A stretch of 19,545 nucleotides of DNA. Source: CAYQAJ01 sp964415245. Its GTDB lineage: Bacteria > Planctomycetota > Planctomycetia > Pirellulales > Pirellulaceae. The notes under the pieces are model-generated. The model made no database searches. It had not been told where the DNA came from and was given only the letters and a program-made list of their open reading frames with translations. Position 1 is the first letter of the stretch. Every line of letters starts with the position of its first letter. The translations under genes were made by a program, and so were the position numbers. The DNA is taken from contig CAYQAJ010000070.1 of NCBI GenBank assembly GCA_964415245.1, positions 1-19,545 on the forward strand, given 5' to 3'. This document shows, one piece after another, positions 1 to 7,112 of the stretch.

Positions 1-45
1 TAGGCACATCCTTCTCCACGCGTCCGGCGGAGAAGGATGTGCCTA
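1..45. repeat. Perfect 17-bp inverted repeat (hairpin)
   Basis: The arm at 1-17 (TAGGCACATCCTTCTCC) is exactly complementary to 29-45, with an 11-base loop at 18-28. A run of ten C residues follows at 46-55. No T tract follows on the plus strand, so a classical rho-independent terminator is not indicated, although the stem could end transcription of a gene lying left of the window. It resembles the dispersed stem-forming elements seen elsewhere in this window (6211-6290 and 13540-13669), and I infer a repeat family copy. Confidence 0.6.
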
Positions 46-148
46 CCCCCCCCCCACTCCGCAAATGGCTTCGCGATCGGTTCTAATCGTGTAGGCGTCG
101 CGATACCCGTTCGACCCGATTCAGGCATTCGACGAGAAGGAGCAACCC

Positions 149-1333
149 ATGAGCAAGATTCGCGTATTGGTCGGCACACGCAAGGGCGCCTTCCTTTTGA
201 CGTCCGACGGTAACCGCAAGCGGTGGAAAGTGAACGGCCCGCACTTCATGGGGTGGGAGATGTACCACTTGAAAGCGTCGCCCGCCGATCCCAATCGCAT
301 CTACGCCTCGCAGACCAGCGGCTGGTTCGGGCAGATCATTCAGCGATCCGACGACGGCGGCAAAACGTGGCACCAGCCGGGCACGCCCGCCGGCGAATCG
401 ACCACCACCCCGGAAGGCATGCCCAAGGGCGAAAGCAACAAGTTCGTGTACGACACGTCGCCGGAAACCGGTCGGCCCCTCACCACGCACATGTTTTACG
501 ACGGCACGCAGCATCCGTGGGAGTTCAAGCGGGTGTGGCACATCGAACCGTCGCTGACCGATCCCGACGTGGCCTACGCCGGCGTCGAGGATGCCGCCCT
601 CTTCCGTACCATCGACGGCGGCAAGACCTGGCACGAACTCGCCGCATTGCGCGCCGTCGACGGCGAGAAGTGGATGCCCGGAGCCGGCGGAATGGGCCTG
701 CACACCATTCTGCTCGACCCCACCAATCCGAATCGCATCTACATCGCCATCTCGGCCGCGGGCGCATTCCGCACCGACGACGGCGGCCAATCGTGGAAGC
801 CGATCAATCGCGGGCTCCGCTCGCAGTACATTCCCGACCCCGAGGCGGAGATCGGTCACTGCGTACACCGCATTGCACTGCACCCTTCGCGCCCCGATGT
901 GCTGTTCATGCAGAAACACTGGGACGTGATGCGCACCGACAACGCCGGCGACCAGTGGACCGAAGTGAGCGGCAATCTGCCCAGCGATTTCGGCTTTCCC
1001 GTCGAAGTGCACGCGCACGAGCCCGACACTATCTACGTCGTGCCGATCCAGAGCGACTCGGAGCACATTCCGGCCGAGGGCAAATTGCGCGTCTACCGCA
1101 GCCGCTCGGGCGGGAACGATTGGGAACCCCTCACCAAGGGCCTGCCGCAGAAGCACTGCTACGTGAACGTGCTGCGCGACGCGATGGCCGTCGACTCGCT
1201 CGACCCCGGCGGCATCTACTTCGGCACCACGGGCGGCCAGGTGTACGCCTCACCCGACGGCGGCGACAAGTGGACGCCGATCGCTCGCCACCTTCCGCCG
1301 GTGCTATCGGTCGAAGTGCAGACGCTGCCATGA
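149..1333 (+). CDS. BNR/Asp-box beta-propeller protein (sialidase/sortilin-fold)
   Basis: A 394-residue protein built almost wholly from Asp-box repeats of the form S/T-x-D-x-G-x-x-W. I count seven, at residues 19-26, 67-74, 154-161, 209-216, 263-270, 318-325 and 368-375, which suggests a seven-bladed propeller of the WD40/YVTN/BNR superfamily. Databases often label such proteins 'glycosyl hydrolase' or 'exo-alpha-sialidase', but I do not see the arginine triad arrangement of true sialidases, so enzymatic activity is doubtful. No signal peptide or membrane segment is visible, so it is probably cytoplasmic. The ATG at 149 has an AAGGAG ribosome site 8 bases upstream. A possible -10 (TCTAAT, 82-87) lacks a good -35. 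A MoaD-like gene lies downstream, separated by a two-gene insertion; I infer that the propeller and the MoaD-like protein were once adjacent. Sampled GC is near 68%. Confidence 0.85.
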   Translation: MSKIRVLVGTRKGAFLLTSDGNRKRWKVNGPHFMGWEMYHLKASPADPNRIYASQTSGWFGQIIQRSDDGGKTWHQPGTPAGESTTTPEGMPKGESNKFVYDTSPETGRPLTTHMFYDGTQHPWEFKRVWHIEPSLTDPDVAYAGVEDAALFRTIDGGKTWHELAALRAVDGEKWMPGAGGMGLHTILLDPTNPNRIYIAISAAGAFRTDDGGQSWKPINRGLRSQYIPDPEAEIGHCVHRIALHPSRPDVLFMQKHWDVMRTDNAGDQWTEVSGNLPSDFGFPVEVHAHEPDTIYVVPIQSDSEHIPAEGKLRVYRSRSGGNDWEPLTKGLPQKHCYVNVLRDAMAVDSLDPGGIYFGTTGGQVYASPDGGDKWTPIARHLPPVLSVEVQTLP

Positions 1334-1394
1334 TCCGCGTGCGACCATTCAAAATCATCGCAGCATGCTCTGCCTGTGTGCGGTTGGCTGTTCG

Positions 1395-1403
1395 TGGTAT
1401 AAT
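1395..1403 (+). promoter_or_regulatory. Extended -10 promoter of the HEPN cassette
   Basis: TGGTATAAT is a consensus TATAAT preceded by the TGn extension, which compensates for the lack of a recognisable -35 at 17-18 bases upstream. Transcription would start near 1410, leaving a leader of about 39 bases to the ATG at 1449. It lies in the 115-base gap between the propeller stop and the small acidic gene, so the cassette probably has its own transcript. Confidence 0.5.
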
Positions 1404-1448
1404 TGCGTCGAGACGCTTCACTTGGAGCTTCATGCGGGAGGACGAGGC

Positions 1449-1760
1449 ATGGCGACGATCAGTCAACAGCAAGCCATTGAGCGCGTTTCCCGGGCCGTCC
1501 GGGAGGCCCAACCAGACGATCTGGTCGAAATCTATAACGAGGTCTTTCCCGACGAGCCGACCACCGAGGACGAGGCCGTTGCGAACTCGGCCACCCTTGT
1601 CAACAGAATCACCGCGCACATCGACCAAGGGCTCGAGGTTGAGGAGATCCTCGATCTTTGGAACGTCATCTACCCGACGTATCGAAGAGTTTGGTTCGAT
1701 GAGGACAGTGGATTGATTCACTACGACGAAAGAGTCGAGCCGGTCGATCAACCAGACTAA
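1449..1760 (+). CDS. Small highly acidic protein, candidate partner/antitoxin of the HEPN protein
   Basis: A 103-residue protein with about 25 acidic and few basic residues; I do not recognise the family. The start at 1449 is chosen over an in-frame upstream ATG at 1365 because GGGAGG lies about 8 bases before it and because the upstream start would precede the extended -10 promoter. Predicted helices cover residues 5-32 and 42-75, followed by an aromatic-rich stretch (W71, Y75, Y78, W82, F83) and an acidic tail. There is no signal peptide and no Cys or metal motif. It ends 95 bases before the HEPN gene on the same strand. Acidic composition, small size and first position in a pair with a probable ribonuclease fit an antitoxin, but this is inference from context. 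It could instead be an unrelated conserved small protein. Confidence 0.7.
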   Translation: MATISQQQAIERVSRAVREAQPDDLVEIYNEVFPDEPTTEDEAVANSATLVNRITAHIDQGLEVEEILDLWNVIYPTYRRVWFDEDSGLIHYDERVEPVDQPD

Positions 1761-1855
1761 CGGCGATCGATCCAATCGGACCGGCCGAACGTGTCTACTC
1801 AGTTGCGTTCGCAACCGCTCTCCCCATCATCCGTCATCCCGCCAGGAAGTCGGAC

Positions 1856-2632
1856 GTGCCTGCCACAGCGCTACGCCACTTCAATGAAGACGTCGCCAGG
1901 GCGCGTGCGATTGTCGTCCACGCGGACCCTCTTCCTCGCACAAACGCGGCCGCGCAAATGCTTCGCTCCGACCTTCTGCGAAGCGCCTGGATGTTCGCCG
2001 TGGGGGCGATCGACGCTTACTTCTGCGACGCTTATACCGACATCGTCGCCGCCACCATTATCGCGAAGAGGCGGCATCCGGCCGCGAACCTTCCCGAATT
2101 CTTCTACGAGATTCGCTTTCCCATCCGGGACATTCTTGAGCCATACGATGCCAGGGATAACTGGCGCTGGCGAATGGCCGCTCGGAGGATGATGGAGCGG
2201 GAGAATGTGCTGAGCTTGGCGAGGGTCCAGTCGCTCTTCAAACGATTCTTTCGGGATCGGCACAGGCTGTTTCGCGACCCATTGCCCGACTGGATCGATC
2301 ATCCCGATGCCAAGAAGCGACTGTTCGGGATGACGCGCTCGGCCTTCCGGGCGCTTCGCGGCAATTCGAGAACGAGGGCGATTGAGAGTGCCCAAGAGCA
2401 GATGAAGGATCGCTATGAAGCTCTCTTCCAGCGCCGGCACGACTGTATCCACAATTGCGATCGTCCGCGAGTTTCGCCGCAATCGCTGGAACTCGGCGGT
2501 ACGGTCTTGAAGGTAGTTCAAGATGCTGAGTTCCTCGTGCATCGATGCGACGAACACATTAATACGGAGTTTCGAGAGTTCCTACTGGGAATTGGCTGTC
2601 CGCCCGCGATCGTTGCACAGGCAGGGTATTAG
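1856..2632 (+). CDS. HEPN-domain protein (RiboL-PSP-HEPN-like putative RNase)
   Basis: A 258-residue, helix-rich protein. The start is GTG 1856, supported by AGGAAG six bases upstream. An N-terminal helix (about residues 36-60, with the pattern RSDLLRSAWMFAVGAIDAYF) matches the opening helix of RiboL-PSP/MAE-type HEPN proteins. Near the C terminus residues 194-199 read RHDCIH, which fits the HEPN catalytic R-x4-H motif with a polar residue after Arg. HEPN proteins of this type are metal-independent RNases in toxin-antitoxin, CRISPR and phage-defence systems. The middle (residues 100-160) is rich in Arg, Trp and Phe and may bind RNA. The partner is the acidic small gene 95 bases upstream. A sampled stretch has GC near 53% against about 68% in the propeller gene, which suggests acquisition. 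The HEPN call comes from the motif and helix pattern by eye; nuclease activity is inferred. Confidence 0.75.
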   Translation: MPATALRHFNEDVARARAIVVHADPLPRTNAAAQMLRSDLLRSAWMFAVGAIDAYFCDAYTDIVAATIIAKRRHPAANLPEFFYEIRFPIRDILEPYDARDNWRWRMAARRMMERENVLSLARVQSLFKRFFRDRHRLFRDPLPDWIDHPDAKKRLFGMTRSAFRALRGNSRTRAIESAQEQMKDRYEALFQRRHDCIHNCDRPRVSPQSLELGGTVLKVVQDAEFLVHRCDEHINTEFREFLLGIGCPPAIVAQAGY

Positions 2633-2650
2633 TGGGCTAGCTAGCGCAAT

Positions 2651-2959
2651 ATGGGAAATCCTAGTATCCGCGTCGAGCTGCCGTTCCATTTGCGCAACCT
2701 GGCTCGCGTCAATGGCGAAGTGCGGCTAGAAGTCGAGCCGCCGGTAACATTGCGCTCGGCACTCGATGCGCTCGAAGCCCGGTATCCGATGTTACGCGGC
2801 ACGATCCGCGATCACGTGACCGGCAAGCGCCGCGATTTCCTGCGGTTCTACGCCTGCCAGCGCGATTTTTCGAATGACCCGCCCGACACGCGGCTGCCCG
2901 ACGAAGTCGCCTCCGGCGCCGAGCCCCTGCTGGTCATTGGCGCCCTCGCCGGCGGGTAA
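2651..2959 (+). CDS. MoaD/ThiS-like ubiquitin-fold sulfur carrier protein
   Basis: A 102-residue protein with a beta-grasp pattern: an opening strand (SIRVELPFHLRNLA), the helix-strand core LRSALDALEARYP typical of MoaD, and a C terminus ending in LAGG. The terminal Gly-Gly is the residue pair that MoeB/ThiF-type E1 enzymes adenylate so that a thiocarboxylate or conjugate can form. No such enzyme is in the window. Compared with ordinary MoaD (about 80 residues) it has an extra segment (TGKRRDFLRFYACQRDFS) before the tail. The ATG lies 18 bases after the HEPN stop with no convincing ribosome site, and a perfect palindrome GCTAGCTAGC (2636-2645) occupies the junction. That would be consistent with the native leader having been replaced by an insertion. 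I infer a functional link with the propeller gene, not molybdopterin synthesis, because no molybdopterin genes are nearby. Confidence 0.8.
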   Translation: MGNPSIRVELPFHLRNLARVNGEVRLEVEPPVTLRSALDALEARYPMLRGTIRDHVTGKRRDFLRFYACQRDFSNDPPDTRLPDEVASGAEPLLVIGALAGG

Positions 2960-2983
2960 GTCGCTGTGGCGCAACGAATTAGA

Positions 2984-3004
2984 AGCCCGAAGTGCAAGCG
3001 AGGG
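2984..3004 (+). repeat. Half-copy of the intergenic repeat arm
   Basis: This 21-mer matches 13562-13582 at 17 of 21 positions, and all four differences are transitions. The complementary right arm is not present here, so it looks like a decayed or partial copy. The rest of the 139-base gap to 3098 holds only low-complexity runs (CAGTGTTCAGTG and a CGACTCT doublet) and no gene. Confidence 0.5.
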
Positions 3005-3098
3005 GCCGGGGAGAGTGCAGAATGCAGTCGAAGTTTTCAGTGTTCAGTGCCTCAACGACGACCTCCGCGTTTCCGACTCTCGACTCTCGACTCCTCTC

Positions 3099-6089
3099 CT
3101 ACTCTTTCCAAAACTCCTCCGCCGGACTGCCGTTGATGGTCTTCAGTGTCGCGATCTCCCGCAGTATGGGCTCGTTCTTGCGGGCCAGCGGCTCGGGGCA
3201 GTTGAGCTCCTCCAGCGGCAGGAATTTGAGCGGCGAAAGGTCGAGCCAGTCCCGAGCGTCGATCAGGGTAAGTTGCTTCAGGCCGGGAAATCCCATCAAC
3301 GCAGCCAGGTCCAAGCGCTTGTTTTTGCAATTCAGCGTAGCGCCGGTGACGACGCCGGACTCGGTCACGTACGCGAGAGTTCCGTCGAACTCGTCGCTCA
3401 GTTGGTGGAGCTTCTCGCGTATCGCGTCCGCCTGTTGCTGGGGTGGAAGCTGTTTCACGTCGCTCGCGAAAGCGCGTGCGGCTTGGCGGCGAGCGGCAAT
3501 CTGTTTCCAATACTCGTCGACGGAAGTGCTCCAGTTGGAGGAGTTGAGATTTCTCAGCGGCAATGCACGCAAAATTTCGTCGTCGCGTGCATGAAACAGT
3601 CGCAAATCGCAGAATATCGATTGCAGCGGAAGACCGATCAGCGACGACAAATCCGAAACGCGGGTTTCCTGGCATCCCAACTCGGTCAAGGGCATTCCCT
3701 CCAGCGGCGAGAGGTCCGAAACGGGCGTGGCCCAGAACATGAGGTACGTCAGCGGCATCCCTTTCAGTGGCGACAAATCCGAGACTTGCGTTTCGCTGCA
3801 GTGGAGCATCGTAAGCGGCATTCCCGTCAGCGGGGAGAGGTCCGAGACGTTCGTGCGGTAGAACCGCAAATCCGACAACGGCATGTGTTCAAGCGGCGAG
3901 AGGTCGGTTATCCGCGTTTGCTCACAGTGCAGCACCTGCAGTTCCATCCCCGTCAGCGGCGACAGGTCCGAGACCTGCGTCGATCCGATATATAAGGACT
4001 TGAGCGGCATTCCCGAGAGCGGAGACAAGTCCGAAACTCGAGTGCTGAAGCAGGCAAGAGTCGTAAGGTGCAACCCCGTCAGTGGTGAGAGGTCGGCCAG
4101 CTTGGCCTCGTGGTACGAGCTGGCTGCGCATTGAAGGGTTTGCAATTCAGAGAAGGCCCGCACCGGCCAGATGTCGGTTACCTCGTCGCTAACGAAGGAG
4201 AACTCGACCACCGCGCCCGACTCGATCTTGTACTTTGCCTTGCCGTCGAATTGTGGATTCACCTCGACGAGCTTCTCGCGCACTTTCTCGATTTGGTCCT
4301 CCGGCGACAGTTTGGCCACGGCATCGAAAAACGCCTGCTGCTCGGACGTGGGCTTCCAGACAGCAGCAATGCCCTCGCCCCCAGCCGCTCTACTCGAGGG
4401 AGAGGGGGGAGGAACCAGTGTCACGCGGACAAACGTCTTCTTGCCGCGGGTCACCGTCACGCTGTCTTCTTCGATCGCGAATCGATCGTCGCCGCCGGCG
4501 AGTTGCACGGCATACTTTCCCTTCTTCACGTCGATCGACCAGCCCGACGCGGCATCGACCACCTGCACGTCGCCGTCGCCGCGAACTTCGATCTTGAGCT
4601 GCTTGGCCCATTCGGCCGGAACGTCTTCCGGCAATTCAACCACCACTTCGCCGTACGGCGTGCGGAGCGAGAGCAGAATTGCCGCCAGCACGAGAATTCC
4701 CGCCAACCCCACTGCGACGACCGCCACCGAACGTCGGAACCAAGGGGTCGAGTCGCGCCGTTGTCGCAGGGAACCCACTATGACTTTCGGCGCGAGCTCC
4801 TCGGGCAACGTCTCCTGTAGCGCAGTTTGATGCGGAACCGTTTCGTCGCGCGAATCGTCCTCGGCTGCTCGATCCGGCGAGCCGGACGCCGGACGCGTTC
4901 GCGTCACGGCCGGGCCGGTGGCGACCGACTCGGTGAATTCGATCGGCACCGCCGCCAACAAAGCAGCTAGATCGGTGCCGGCGGCAAATGGTTCCAGCGT
5001 ATCGGCCACTTCGGCGGGCGACGCGAATCGTTCGACCGGGTCCGTTGCCAACATGCGGTGCACGATTGTCGCCAGTTCATCGGGAATGCCTTCGCGCCGC
5101 TCGCGAATCGGCGGGATTGGCTCCGTCGCCAGCGCCGACAACTTTTGCATGAACGTCTTATACGGCCGACCTTCAAAGACCGACCCGCCGGTCAGCAACG
5201 TATAGAGCGTGGCCCCCAGGCTGTACACGTCGGCCCGAATATCGACGCTGTGCGCGTCGCCCGCCTGCTCCGGAGCCATGTAGTCGACTGTTCCCATAAT
5301 GTGGCCGGTCTCGGTCAGATCGTTGGCTTCCGAAGCGCGCGACACCGACAGCCGCGCCAGCCCGAGATCGAGCACCTTCACGACCGGCGGGCCGAATTCC
5401 TGCGCGGCCAGCATGACATTTCTCGGTTTGATGTCGCGATGCACCATGCCGCGGGAGTGGGCCGCTTGCAGGCCCAGTGCCGCTTGCCGGATGAGCTCGC
5501 AGGCGTCGGCAACGCCCAGCGGGCCGTTGTGTTTGATGAGCGCGCCGAGGTCGATGCCCTCGACATACTCCATCACCAGGAAATGCCTGCCGTCAGCGTC
5601 GCCGGCATCGAGCGCGCGGACGATGTGCGGGTGGTCGAGCTTGCCGACGGCCTTCATCTCCCGCTCGAATCGGGCCACTGCGTCGGGGTCGCGCAGACGG
5701 TCGGCGGGGAGGACTTTGAGGGCCACGACCTTTTCCAACCGCGTGTGCAGTGCTTTGTAGACGGTGCCCATGCCCCCCTGGCCCAGCTTGGCCAACAGCT
5801 TGTAGGGTCCGATTTCGCCGAGGGCTGGCAGAGCGCCCTTGGCCGCGGCAATCGTCTCGTGCGAAGGATCGCGGCCCAGCGCGGCGACCATCTCCGCGAC
5901 GCGGCGGCAAGCCGACTCCTTCTCGTGAAGATCCGGCTCCGGCGCCTGACGCAGTTCGTCCGACAGCCGGGCCAGTTCCGCATGGAGCTCGCGAACGGCG
6001 GAATTGGCAGACTCGGCACTGCCCTCGTCCAGCTCGGCCAGCAATTGGTTGATTCGTTCGTTGTCGGGCGCGGTGGCGTTTGGCTTCAT
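3099..6089 (-). CDS. Membrane-anchored Ser/Thr protein kinase with leucine-rich-repeat ectodomain
   Basis: The start is the ATG at 6089 (GAGGA 9 bases upstream), giving 996 residues; a 20-residue upstream extension lacks a ribosome site. Order: an N-terminal helical region (10-75); a PknB-type kinase domain (about 94-365) with P-loop GQGGMGTVYKA, the ATP lysine in VALKV (K125), catalytic HRDIKPRN (D219), DLG in place of DFG, and APEQ; a basic and acidic linker; one membrane helix (454-474); a beta-rich, PEGA-like segment; then eight tandem 21-residue leucine-rich repeats (about 664-831) and a further degenerate LRR tail. The topology puts the kinase in the cytoplasm and the repeats outside, as a receptor. 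The ECF sigma gene lies 238 bases upstream on the same strand, a pairing known in planctomycetes. I infer that the kinase phosphorylates that sigma factor or its partners. Confidence 0.92.
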   Translation of the reverse strand: MKPNATAPDNERINQLLAELDEGSAESANSAVRELHAELARLSDELRQAPEPDLHEKESACRRVAEMVAALGRDPSHETIAAAKGALPALGEIGPYKLLAKLGQGGMGTVYKALHTRLEKVVALKVLPADRLRDPDAVARFEREMKAVGKLDHPHIVRALDAGDADGRHFLVMEYVEGIDLGALIKHNGPLGVADACELIRQAALGLQAAHSRGMVHRDIKPRNVMLAAQEFGPPVVKVLDLGLARLSVSRASEANDLTETGHIMGTVDYMAPEQAGDAHSVDIRADVYSLGATLYTLLTGGSVFEGRPYKTFMQKLSALATEPIPPIRERREGIPDELATIVHRMLATDPVERFASPAEVADTLEPFAAGTDLAALLAAVPIEFTESVATGPAVTRTRPASGSPDRAAEDDSRDETVPHQTALQETLPEELAPKVIVGSLRQRRDSTPWFRRSVAVVAVGLAGILVLAAILLSLRTPYGEVVVELPEDVPAEWAKQLKIEVRGDGDVQVVDAASGWSIDVKKGKYAVQLAGGDDRFAIEEDSVTVTRGKKTFVRVTLVPPPSPSSRAAGGEGIAAVWKPTSEQQAFFDAVAKLSPEDQIEKVREKLVEVNPQFDGKAKYKIESGAVVEFSFVSDEVTDIWPVRAFSELQTLQCAASSYHEAKLADLSPLTGLHLTTLACFSTRVSDLSPLSGMPLKSLYIGSTQVSDLSPLTGMELQVLHCEQTRITDLSPLEHMPLSDLRFYRTNVSDLSPLTGMPLTMLHCSETQVSDLSPLKGMPLTYLMFWATPVSDLSPLEGMPLTELGCQETRVSDLSSLIGLPLQSIFCDLRLFHARDDEILRALPLRNLNSSNWSTSVDEYWKQIAARRQAARAFASDVKQLPPQQQADAIREKLHQLSDEFDGTLAYVTESGVVTGATLNCKNKRLDLAALMGFPGLKQLTLIDARDWLDLSPLKFLPLEELNCPEPLARKNEPILREIATLKTINGSPAEEFWKE
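3597..4100 (-). repeat. Eight in-frame 63-bp leucine-rich repeats
   Basis: These are the coding repeats of the kinase ectodomain, each 21 codons of the form V-S-D-L-S-P-L-x-G-M-P-L-x-x-L-x-C-x-x-T-x. The DNA has an exact 63-base period; for example the TCCG core recurs at 3652 and 3715. The conserved part encodes the SDLSPL ridge and the exposed positions vary. Confidence 0.85.
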
Positions 6090-6210
6090 GGCCGAGATTC
6101 CTCGCAAAGAGGTGGATACGGTAAGCGCACGTCTACGGCGCGCGTTCATTCACGGGAGAACCCTTCCAACAGTAGGGATGCGCGGGCGTTACGCGCTTTT
6201 TTCGCGAGGC

Positions 6211-6290
6211 GTGGGGCAGACATTCCTGTCTGCCGAAACAAAACGAAACGTGGTGTCTGGCACCTCGGCAGGCTGGAAAGCCTGCCCCAC
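6211..6290. repeat. Twin-hairpin intergenic element
   Basis: There are two small stems, 6215-6222 with 6227-6234 (loop TTCC) and 6267-6274 with 6279-6286 (loop GGAA). The outer ends GTGGGGCAG (6211-6219) and CTGCCCCAC (6282-6290) are also complementary, so the whole 80 bases can fold into one branched structure. An extra CCTGCCCCAC follows at 6301-6310. It lies between the sigma factor stop and the kinase start. It looks like a mobile repeat (REP/MITE-like), and it could also attenuate or process the sigma-kinase transcript. Confidence 0.6.
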
Positions 6291-6327
6291 GCGCGCTAAG
6301 CCTGCCCCACGGCCGACCGCGAGATGC

Positions 6328-6945
6328 TCAGAGCTGGCCGTCCAGTTCTTCGCGCAGCCGCCTGAGCACGCGGAATTTCGCCTGCCGGACGTCGTTTTCC
6401 GCCATGCCCAGCTCCGCGGCAACCTCGGAGATCGAACGGCCTTGCAGCGTGATCCGCGAGAAGGATTCCCACGTGCTCTCGCCGAAGTCCCCCCGTACCA
6501 AGTCGAGAGCACGATGAACGACGCGGCGGCGCGTTTGGGCCGGGTCCGGCTCGGCGTCGTCGAGGTCGATGGCGTCGAGGTCGGCGAGTCCGTCGGGCTG
6601 CTCGGCAAATCGACGCTGCGCTTCGCTCCCTCCCAGCGCCTGAGGAACGCTTCCCTGCGTGCGGTAGAACAGACGCACTTCGTTGCGCGTGATGGCCCAC
6701 AGCCAACCACGGAACGAACCGCCGTGCACCTTGCCGCGGAAGTCGCCGATGCCGCGGAAGACAGACCGAAAAACTTCCTGGACCGCGTCGGCCGCGTCAC
6801 TTTCCTGCAAGCCCGCACGCCGGCACCAACCGTACACGACCGGCGTGTATAGCGCGCAAAGCCGCTCCCATGCGTCGCCGTCGAGCCGACGCACTCGTTC
6901 GAGCAGGCTGGCCGACGTGGAACTGGGTTCGGCGGAAGCGCCCAT
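6328..6945 (-). CDS. ECF-type RNA polymerase sigma factor
   Basis: A 205-residue sigma-70 family protein of the ECF size class. The sigma-2 region covers about residues 18-95: ERLCALYTPVVYGWCRRAG, then the DAADAVQEVF core-binding helix and GSFRGWLWAITRNEV. An acidic linker (115-137) leads to the sigma-4 helix-turn-helix (about 148-203, with SEVAAELGMAENDVRQAKFRVL). The protein redirects RNA polymerase to target promoters. There is no anti-sigma gene next to it; instead the downstream gene on the same strand is a transmembrane kinase. That matches planctomycete ECF groups linked to Ser/Thr kinases. The start at 6945 sits about 45 bases after the predicted transcription start and has only a weak ribosome site, so a different start is possible. 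The linker has no obvious conserved phosphosite that I can identify. Confidence 0.92.
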   Translation of the reverse strand: MGASAEPSSTSASLLERVRRLDGDAWERLCALYTPVVYGWCRRAGLQESDAADAVQEVFRSVFRGIGDFRGKVHGGSFRGWLWAITRNEVRLFYRTQGSVPQALGGSEAQRRFAEQPDGLADLDAIDLDDAEPDPAQTRRRVVHRALDLVRGDFGESTWESFSRITLQGRSISEVAAELGMAENDVRQAKFRVLRRLREELDGQL

Positions 6946-6996
6946 CAGCAGATTCGTCGGCCACGGGAAGACAAGTACTCGAAAGCCAGCCCTCCC

Positions 6997-7025
6997 AGTA
7001 TACGACGATCGCGCGATGAATCCAA
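6997..7025 (-). promoter_or_regulatory. Predicted promoter of the sigma-kinase unit
   Basis: Read on the minus strand, TTGGAT (7020-7025) is followed by exactly 17 bases and TATACT (6997-7002). The -10 matches consensus at five of six positions and the -35 at three. A perfect palindrome ATCGCGCGAT (7008-7017) lies in the spacer and could be an operator. The start of transcription would be near 6990. Confidence 0.5.
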
Positions 7026-7112
7026 GAAAACCCGCGTTGCACCGCGCGGCTTCATGGATACCTTGCGCGCGTGCGGGCTAGTTCGCTTACCGCGTCAGTA
7101 GCTCCGCTTCGT

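Noticed and set aside
83..1156. Long minus-strand open frame opposite the propeller gene
   Set aside because: It is exactly antisense to a well-supported gene, has no family features, and long antisense frames are expected at this GC.
223..1716. Plus-strand open frame overlapping the propeller and acidic small genes
   Set aside because: Arg/His-rich out-of-frame translation of the real genes, with no domain.
3597..4100. Regular 63-bp spacing considered as a CRISPR array
   Set aside because: The whole period is coding and in frame, and there are no constant repeat and unique spacer blocks or cas genes.
4110..6299. Plus-strand open frames across the kinase gene (4110-4820, 5058-6299)
   Set aside because: Antisense shadows of the kinase; the minus strand has full kinase motifs.
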